Positions 31,711 through 37,198 of a DNA stretch of 37,198 nt are shown one piece after another. This stretch comes from JAEUIZ01 sp046155605. Lineage in GTDB: Bacteria > Planctomycetota > Phycisphaerae > Phycisphaerales > UBA1924. A program made the position numbers and the translations under genes. The stretch is taken from the NCBI GenBank assembly GCA_046155605.1, contig JBJXFQ010000147.1, positions 1-37,198 on the forward strand, in the 5' to 3' direction. How positions within the stretch are numbered: the first letter of the stretch is position 1; each line of letters opens with the position of its first letter. The notes beneath the pieces are model-generated. The model searched no databases, was not told the origin of the DNA, and worked only from the letters and a program-made list of their open reading frames with translations.

Positions 31711-34700
31711 TCAGGCCTCGTCCCCCACCGCGTCCCGCCGCAGCGTCAGGATGTCACGCAGTTGGATCGTGTCGAGTTCGGTGAGCCACGCCTCGCCCGA
31801 GCCGATGACCTGCCGCGCTAGGTCCGTCTTCGACTCGATCATCGCGTCGATCCGTTCCTCGAGCGTGCCCCGCACCACAAACTTATGAACATGCACCGTC
31901 CGGAACTGGCCGATGCGGTGCGCCCGGTCCGTCGCCTGGTTCTCGACAGCCGGGTTCCACCAGCGGTCGAAGTGGAAGACATGCGTCGCCGCCGTCAGGT
32001 TGAGCCCCAGCCCGCCTGCGCGCAGGCTGACGACCATGACCGGTGCCGTCCCGTCGGCCCGCTGGAATCGCTCGACCAGCGCCTGCCGCTGCGCCGCCGG
32101 CGTGCCCCCGTGGAACAGCAGCACCTCGCGATCAAGGTCATGCCGCAGCATCGCGGCCAGCAACTCCGCCATCCGCCGGAACTGCGTGAAGACCAGCGCC
32201 CGCTCGCCCGACGCCACCACCTCTTCCAGCATCTCCCCGAGCCGGATGCACTTGCCCGAGCGCGCCGCGATCGGCGGCGTCGGGGAATCCGCCGCGTGGT
32301 CCGCCAGCACCAGCGACGGATGGTTGCACACCTGCTTGAGTTTCACCAGCATCGCCAGCACCAGCCCCTTGCGGCGGATGCCCTCCGCGTCCTCCACCTG
32401 CGCCATCATCCGCCGGATGATCGATTCGTACAACTCCGCCTGCTCGCTCGTGAGGTGGCAATACTCGCGCGTCTCCAACTTCTCCGGCAGGTCCGCCGCC
32501 ACCGTCGGATCGCTCTTGAGCCGGCGCAGCAGGAACGGCCGAACCAGGTCCGACAGTTGCTTCGCCCGGTCCGCGTCGCGTCGCAACTCCACCGGCACCG
32601 CGAATCGCTTGCGGAACGAGACCGGCGAACCGAGATACCCGGGGTTCAGGAAATCGAGGATCGACCACAACTCGCCGAGCCGATTCTCCACCGGCGTGCC
32701 CGTCAGCGCCACCCGCGTCGCCGCCGGAATCGAACGTACCGCCTGCGCCTGCTTCGTCTCCGGGTTCTTGATGTACTGCGCCTCGTCCAGTACCACGCGC
32801 TGCCACGCCACCTGCGCCAGCGCCTCCCGATCCCGGTGCGCCAACGCATACGTCGTGATCACCGCGTCGGCCTCCGACGACGCCCGCGCCAGCGACTCGC
32901 CCATCGCTCGCTCCGGGCCGTGGTGCATCACGATCCGAAGCGCCGGGCAAAAACGACGCGCCTCGTGCATCCAGTTCCCCACCACCGACATCGGCACAAT
33001 CAGCAGCGTCGGACCCGGCTTCCCCAGCCGCCCGATCGTCTCCGCCTCACGCTCGTGCGCCAGAAGCGCCAGCACCTGGATCGTCTTGCCAAGGCCCATG
33101 TCGTCCGCCAGGCACGGGCCAAAGCCCAGGCTCTCCAGAAACGCCAGCCACGAGACGCCACGCAACTGATACGGCCTCAGCGACCCGTGAAAGCCCGGCG
33201 GCGACGCGATCATCGGCATCTTCTGGCTCTTCCCGAGCCCCGCCAGAAAGTCGCCCACCCAGCCCGTCGCCTCCAACCCCACGATCGGCACCGACTCGGC
33301 CCTTGCGTCCACCGCATACGCCAGCCGGATCGCCTCGCCCAGCGACATCTCCCCGCCAGGGTTGTCGTTGATGAACCCAGCCGCCGCCCGCACGTCCTCC
33401 GGCCGAACCTCGACCCATCGACCGTTCACGCGAAGCAATGGCGAACGCTGGGCCGCCAGACGCTGAAACTCCTCCAGCGTCAGCGTCGCCCCGCCCAGCG
33501 AGATGTCCCACGAGTACGACACCACCGACGCCAGCCCCATGCCTCGTCGCGGCGCATCGGGCGAGCCCGACGAGGGCGTCGCGTCCGTGGCCAGTTTCAA
33601 CCGTGCCCCCAGCCGCGCCGACGGCTGGTCCCACCATTCCGGCGCCTGCACGCCAAACCCCTGCTCACGCAGCGGCGGGGCCACCTCACGCAGAAACGTG
33701 TACGCGTTCCGTGTCGAGAGTTCGATGTCCACCGGCTCCGAATCGTCCAGCGCCCGCTCCAGCGGCGGATAGATCCGTGCCGCCCGCGCCAACTCCCCAA
33801 GCATCAGTTCGTGCGGACCTTCCAGCCGTCGCCCCTCGATCGTCGCCGAATCCGTCGGCAGGATCCAGATGTCCGACGCATCCACCACCACGCGCGGATC
33901 CTCCTGCGATTGCAGGTGGAACGTCAGTGGCCAACGCACCTTCTCGCCCGGGTCCTCGAGGTTTCCCGGCAGCGCCTCCTCGCGCGGCTCCGCCAACCGG
34001 AACAACAGCCGCCACGTGCTGCTCGCGCCCCGATCCTCCAGCCCGCCGACCCACCGCCGGACGTTCCGGATCAGGTCCGCTCTCACCGCCGCAGAGACCT
34101 CCACACCGGGCTCGCGCGCCAGCAGGCCTCGCAGCCAACTCACCGGCGGATCGTTTGCCGGGTCGCGCTCGCGCACGGCCCCCGCCAGATCCTCCGCCTC
34201 GAACACGCGCCGACATTCCGCGTCCGTCGATGCCACGAGAAAGTCCTCGAGCATCGCCCACGGATCGTGCCCAAACCCGTCGATCGCCGCCCGCGCCGCC
34301 GCCGGCATCCCCGCCAGCAGCGTCGCCGTCCGATCCGCCGTCGCCTCGTCCGCGAGCCACGGCTGCCATTGCCCCACCAGCACGCCCCCGGGTCGTTGAA
34401 ACAGCCCTGGAACAAATCGCTGATGCGACAAACAGTGGCACGACAGCCCGAACGCCGCGCGCAGATACACCAGCGACGGCCCGATCGTCATCGCCCCCGC
34501 GTGATCTTCCAGCGCCGCGAAAAAATCCCGCAGCGCCACAGGCGGCAGCCCCACCGCCGGCACGCGGAACGAAACCAACTTCGGCTGCGGCGCGTCCGGG
34601 TCCAGCGCCGCAAGCCCCGCCGCGTGCGCCAGCCGAGGGCTCGGCACCGGCCTCCCCTCGCGCGCCGGCAGCGCCAGATCGACCTGCCCGCGCTCACCCG

Positions 34701-34872
34701 ACGCCGCCAACTCCACAAGATCGCGCGCCAGTTCATCCGCCGGCGCTGAAAACGGATGGCCCCTCGGCCCCGCCTCGTCCGCCGCGCTCGGCGAGGGCAT
34801 TCCCAATCGCTCGAGCGATTCGGCCCACAGCCACAGCCGACCGCCGCTCCACTGCCCGTGCAGAACGATCAC
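31711..34872 (-). CDS. SNF2-family helicase/translocase
   Basis: GTG at 34872 opens a 1053-residue protein (MIVLHGQWSGGRLWLWAESL). The N-terminal half (1 to about 560) is the SNF2-associated region typical of bacterial members, with a predicted helicase-associated wing. The motor follows: RPYQLRGVSWLAFL, DMGLGKT (591-597, Walker A), DEAQ (696-699, Walker B), TGTPVENRLGELWSILDFLN, then the C-terminal helicase lobe with ALVFTQFRRMAELLAAML, SLRAGGLGLNLTAATHVFHF and ATDRAHRIGQ. It moves along double-stranded DNA using ATP, remodelling protein-DNA or RNA-polymerase complexes. No ribosome site is evident. It lies next to tRNA-Lys. A long open frame on the opposite strand is only its shadow. Confidence 0.95.
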   Translation of the reverse strand: MIVLHGQWSGGRLWLWAESLERLGMPSPSAADEAGPRGHPFSAPADELARDLVELAASGERGQVDLALPAREGRPVPSPRLAHAAGLAALDPDAPQPKLVSFRVPAVGLPPVALRDFFAALEDHAGAMTIGPSLVYLRAAFGLSCHCLSHQRFVPGLFQRPGGVLVGQWQPWLADEATADRTATLLAGMPAAARAAIDGFGHDPWAMLEDFLVASTDAECRRVFEAEDLAGAVRERDPANDPPVSWLRGLLAREPGVEVSAAVRADLIRNVRRWVGGLEDRGASSTWRLLFRLAEPREEALPGNLEDPGEKVRWPLTFHLQSQEDPRVVVDASDIWILPTDSATIEGRRLEGPHELMLGELARAARIYPPLERALDDSEPVDIELSTRNAYTFLREVAPPLREQGFGVQAPEWWDQPSARLGARLKLATDATPSSGSPDAPRRGMGLASVVSYSWDISLGGATLTLEEFQRLAAQRSPLLRVNGRWVEVRPEDVRAAAGFINDNPGGEMSLGEAIRLAYAVDARAESVPIVGLEATGWVGDFLAGLGKSQKMPMIASPPGFHGSLRPYQLRGVSWLAFLESLGFGPCLADDMGLGKTIQVLALLAHEREAETIGRLGKPGPTLLIVPMSVVGNWMHEARRFCPALRIVMHHGPERAMGESLARASSEADAVITTYALAHRDREALAQVAWQRVVLDEAQYIKNPETKQAQAVRSIPAATRVALTGTPVENRLGELWSILDFLNPGYLGSPVSFRKRFAVPVELRRDADRAKQLSDLVRPFLLRRLKSDPTVAADLPEKLETREYCHLTSEQAELYESIIRRMMAQVEDAEGIRRKGLVLAMLVKLKQVCNHPSLVLADHAADSPTPPIAARSGKCIRLGEMLEEVVASGERALVFTQFRRMAELLAAMLRHDLDREVLLFHGGTPAAQRQALVERFQRADGTAPVMVVSLRAGGLGLNLTAATHVFHFDRWWNPAVENQATDRAHRIGQFRTVHVHKFVVRGTLEERIDAMIESKTDLARQVIGSGEAWLTELDTIQLRDILTLRRDAVGDEA

Positions 34873-34927
34873 GCCAGCACCCGAATCATTCGACCGCGCG
34901 CCCCAACCCCCGTCGCCGCATAACCAA

Positions 34928-35000
34928 TGAGGGCGCAGGGACTCGAACCCTGGACCAACGGCTTAAAAGGCCGATGCTCTACCAACTGAGCTACGCCCTC
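34928..35000 (-). tRNA. tRNA-Lys (anticodon TTT)
   Basis: Read on the minus strand from 35000: acceptor GAGGGCG pairs with CGCCCTC, D arm AGCTCAGTTGGTAGAGC, anticodon loop CTTTTAA (TTT) in the stem CGGC/GCCG, and T arm with GGTTCGAGTCCC. Discriminator A; CCA is not encoded. An inverted repeat CCGCGG-TTGG-CCGCGG lies 7 bases upstream (35007-35022). Confidence 0.97.
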
Positions 35001-35081
35001 GACAGGCCGCGGTTGGCCGCGGCGTTGGATCACGGAATCCCCTTGATTTGAGGCGATTTCGTGCGATTGCAACAGTTCGAT

Positions 35082-35109
35082 TTGACTCTCGCGGAAGGGC
35101 CGCTAGATT
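35082..35109 (+). promoter_or_regulatory. Promoter of the integrase gene
   Basis: TTGACT (35082-35087), a 16-base spacer, then TAGATT (35104-35109). Transcription would start near 35116, giving a long leader of about 158 bases before the ATG at 35274. Confidence 0.6.
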
Positions 35110-35125
35110 CCTCCAAAACCACGGA

Positions 35126-35157
35126 TGACACCCGCTGTGACACCCGCGCAGGTGTCA
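35126..35157 (+). repeat. TGACACC repeat cluster in the integrase leader
   Basis: TGACACCCGC occurs twice in tandem, at 35126-35135 and 35138-35147, 12 bases apart. An inverted copy, GGTGTCA, follows at 35151-35157 and makes a perfect 7-bp stem with 35138-35144 around a 6-base loop. It lies just after the predicted transcription start. It could be a recombinase arm site, an operator or an RNA hairpin. Confidence 0.6.
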
Positions 35158-35273
35158 GCCGGGGGTAGGTAGGTCCTGACCCGCCCGGCCCCGCAAGGGT
35201 GGCGAGTCGGTGACCCGAAGGTCCCCAGGGACCGGCAGGGAGCGCAAGCGCGGGTTGGAAGGAACTCGTTGCC

Positions 35274-36578
35274 ATGACGCGCAAGGGTAGGGAACAAGGC
35301 GGCGGCAGGCGAGTGCGGCCGAAGAAGCCGTATCCTGATTTTCCACTCTTCCCGCACGCCACGGGACGGTGGGCGAAGAAGATCCGGGGCAGGTTCGCAT
35401 TCTTTGGACCGTGGGAGGACCCACTGGGCGCGCTCGACCGCTACGTTGCCCAGCGCGACGATTTGTACGCCGGACGTGTGCCGCGACCAACAAGGGTCGA
35501 AAGCCGCATCGCCGGTAGAGCAGCGGTCCTTGGTCTCGATGGTCCAGCATCGATGCCGGGTGGCGCAACGGCGACAAGCAGTTTGACCATCCGCGGCATG
35601 GTTAATCAGTTCCTTTCCGCTAAGCAGCGTCGGGTGGACTCGGGCGAGATGGGCCGGCGTTCCTTTGCCGATTACCACACGGCGTGCAAACTCGTGGTCG
35701 AGGCGTTCGGTGTCCATCGGCTCGTTACTGATCTCACGCCTGCCGACTTCGGCCAGTTCCGCGCCTCGCTCACCAAGACCCGTGGACCGGTGGCGCTCGG
35801 GAACCAGATCAACCGCGTGCGATCAGTCTTCAAGTTCGCCTTCGACGCAGGGCTTATCGAGAAGCCGGTGCGGTTCGGACCGGAGTTCATACGACCCTCA
35901 ATGCGCGCCGTGCGCGTGGCGAAGCGGAACAACGGCCCGCGGCTCTTTGAACGCGAGGAGGTTCACGGGCTCTTGAAGGTGGCAAGCCCGGCGCTCAAGG
36001 CCATGATCCTGCTCGGCGTCAACTGCGGCCTAGGGAACACCGACATCGCCGAGCTACAGCGGTCCATGCTCGATCTCAAGGCCGGCACGCTTGACTTCCG
36101 GCGTCCCAAGACCGGCATCGCGCGCCGAGGCTGCCTGTGGCCCGAGACGATCCGGGCCATACGTGCGTACCTCAAGGAGCGCCGCGAGCCAGTTGATGAC
36201 GCGGACAGCGACACACTTTTCATCACCAAATACGGCCAGCGCTGGGTGCGGGTGAGGGAGCCTGGCGAGAAGAGCCGGCGCACAGGCACATCGCAGATCG
36301 TTGTGACCGACTCCGTCGGTCTCGAGTTCGGCAAGCTGGTGCGAACCACGAACATGCAACGCCCCGGTCGCTCGTTTTACGCACTACGGCACACGTTCCG
36401 CACAATCGCGGATGAGGTCAACGACCGCCGCGCCATCGACCTCTGCATGGGCCACGAGTCCACCGCCGACATCGCCACGGCCTACGTCGAACGCATTGAT
36501 GAAGAGCGGATCAAGCGAGTTGCCGAGCATGTGCGAAGATGGCTATACAACGAAGCACACGCTACTGAAAATCGATAG
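35274..36578 (+). CDS. Tyrosine recombinase/integrase lacking the first catalytic Arg
   Basis: The 434-residue protein begins at ATG 35274 with AGGA 10 bases upstream. It has a basic N-terminus, a SAM-like core-binding domain (about 105-205; DYHTACKLVVEAFGVHRLVT) and a C-terminal catalytic domain (about 220-425). R372 and H373 (LRHTF), H394 (MGHES) and Y404 (AYVERI) match the family, so Tyr404 should be the nucleophile. At box I, where other integrases have TGLR, the sequence is CGLG with Gly254, and the HxxR His is Tyr369. I recall the same N-C-G-x-G-N motif in planctomycete integrases, so the change may be a subfamily trait, not decay. It lies on the 5' side of tRNA-Lys. No excisionase is visible. 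Confidence 0.85.
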   Translation: MTRKGREQGGGRRVRPKKPYPDFPLFPHATGRWAKKIRGRFAFFGPWEDPLGALDRYVAQRDDLYAGRVPRPTRVESRIAGRAAVLGLDGPASMPGGATATSSLTIRGMVNQFLSAKQRRVDSGEMGRRSFADYHTACKLVVEAFGVHRLVTDLTPADFGQFRASLTKTRGPVALGNQINRVRSVFKFAFDAGLIEKPVRFGPEFIRPSMRAVRVAKRNNGPRLFEREEVHGLLKVASPALKAMILLGVNCGLGNTDIAELQRSMLDLKAGTLDFRRPKTGIARRGCLWPETIRAIRAYLKERREPVDDADSDTLFITKYGQRWVRVREPGEKSRRTGTSQIVVTDSVGLEFGKLVRTTNMQRPGRSFYALRHTFRTIADEVNDRRAIDLCMGHESTADIATAYVERIDEERIKRVAEHVRRWLYNEAHATENR

Positions 36579-37198
36579 AACCGCAGCAGCTGCAGATGCA
36601 GGGGTGTTCGCGTATGGTCAGAGCAGAGCCACTTCGCAGTTCGAGTACATGATATTCCCGGAGTAGCCGTAGTTGGGGTAGAGAGCCAGATCGCTGCCGC
36701 CGCAGGATGGGATCGTCGATGTACCGGATGCCCCAGACCTCCTGCGCGATGCGGTCGTCGCCGGCCGCGCCGTCCTCGTCGATCCGCTCCTCCAAAAGCT
36801 GCCACGCCGCGGAATAGTACATCACCCGGTCCTGGTCCGGCGTCGGCGGGTCGTACGACCCGTCACCCGCCACGCTCTTCTTCACCCGCCAGTGCAGCCC
36901 GTTGTACTCGTGCTCCACCAGCGTTGTCCCCTGCCCGCCGCCCGCCAGGCGGACCTCCTGCCTCACCAGGCGGTTCCACGCGTCGTGCGTGAACACGTCC
37001 TCCGTCGCGCCCGTCCGCTGGGCGACCTTCACGTTCCCCGCGGGGTCATACGTGAACGGCAGCGTCAGCGAGCCGATCGTCCGCTGGCCGAGCTCGTTGG
37101 CCTGGTTGTGCGTGCGGCTCTCGCTCTCGCCGGTGCCGGTGTAGTTACCGTTCCCGTCGAGGTCCTTCTTGACGCCCACCCAGTTGCCGAGCATGTCA
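36562..37198 (-). pseudogene. Rhs/YD-repeat protein fragment, broken near its end (runs off window)
   Basis: The minus-strand frame enters from the window edge and shows YD/Rhs repeats: LGNWVGVKKDLDGNGNYTGT, FTYDPAGNVKVAQR, TEDVFTHDAWNRLVRQEV, YSAAWQLLEERIDEDG, and IAQEVWGIRYIDDPILRR. After DDPILRR (near 36700) this frame turns into sequence unlike Rhs and runs into the end of the integrase gene. The +1 frame from there reads GSDLALYPNYGYSGNIMYSN and stops at 36618-36620 (end of the likely reading), with GC-rich third positions. Either an indel, or a recombination joint, has replaced the normal core and tip. Rhs proteins are large surface or toxin-delivery proteins; here only a remnant is in view. 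Confidence 0.65.

Noticed and set aside
31885..34749. A 954-codon open frame on the plus strand
   Set aside because: It is opposite the SNF2 helicase, whose motifs are unmistakable. Its product is almost only Arg, Pro, Gln and His, typical of antisense reading in GC-rich DNA.
35007..35022. CCGCGG-TTGG-CCGCGG inverted repeat as a regulatory site
   Set aside because: CCGCGG is itself a palindrome and short GC stems are frequent here; there is no further evidence beyond the position near tRNA-Lys.
34928..35273. Classical integration of an element into the 3' end of tRNA-Lys
   Set aside because: The tRNA is on the minus strand, so its 3' end (34928) faces the SNF2 gene. The integrase lies on the 5' side, and no copy of the tRNA 3' end was found to the right within the window.
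1..37198. CRISPR arrays, replication origin, phage structural genes, a toxin-antitoxin pair or a defence island
   Set aside because: I looked for regular direct repeats with spacers, DnaA-type clusters and typical phage or defence proteins and saw none; the SNF2 helicase and integrase alone do not make a defence system.

Overview
The window looks like chromosomal DNA of a planctomycete, most likely class Phycisphaerae. The evidence is high GC content, four secreted proteins that end in the same 61-residue Cys/Asp-rich dockerin-like domain, a C-terminal sorting tail of the PEP-CTERM type, a membrane protein ending in a CPHCGYDLRG zinc ribbon, an unusual tyrosine recombinase of a kind I recall from planctomycetes, futalosine-route menaquinone synthesis, and weak use of Shine-Dalgarno sites. 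The lineage is inferred from family knowledge, not from a search.

Layout. The left edge (1-1894) holds the start of an IS630-type transposase, a minimal beta-carbonic-anhydrase-like protein, a SUI1/eIF1-like protein and an unknown protein. From 2026 to 9184 three large secreted proteins lie in tandem: a matrixin-like metalloprotease with Ig-like domains, a propeller-like repeat protein and a Kelch-repeat protein. All three end in the dockerin-like domain. A fourth (RCC1-type) lies at 12892-13920, next to a CHRD protein with a PEP-CTERM-like tail. Between them are a deoxyhypusine-synthase-like enzyme, a zinc-ribbon membrane protein, a lipoprotein, a DUF1428 protein and a GNAT acetyltransferase.

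From 14880 to 23176 is a housekeeping block: PlsC acyltransferase, two translationally coupled TPR/O-GlcNAc-transferase-like proteins, a DUF4287/DUF5655-type protein, tRNA-Gly(TCC), DNA polymerase III delta-prime, soluble transhydrogenase SthA and a HIT protein. From 23435 to 34872 are a secreted protein of unknown role, a protein with four helix-turn-helix-like segments (possibly sigma-like), MqnA, a two-domain FKBP isomerase followed by a 1-Cys peroxiredoxin, ClpS, an unknown conserved protein, an alpha-glucan phosphorylase and a SNF2 helicase. The right edge has tRNA-Lys(TTT), a tyrosine recombinase with a long repeat-containing leader, and a broken Rhs fragment.

Gene expression signals are unusually readable. 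Many intracellular genes have a TAnnnT box 5-8 bases before the start codon and no Shine-Dalgarno, which suggests leaderless mRNAs. Secreted proteins and several others carry a clear GGAGG-like site, and some have a TTGACx-N16-TGn-TAnnnT promoter. I found no CRISPR array, no origin, and no gene-free stretch over 300 bases. Most of the window is ordinary chromosome. The parts most worth a second look are the secreted dockerin-type cluster, the integrase and its leader, the multi-HTH protein and the leaderless pattern.
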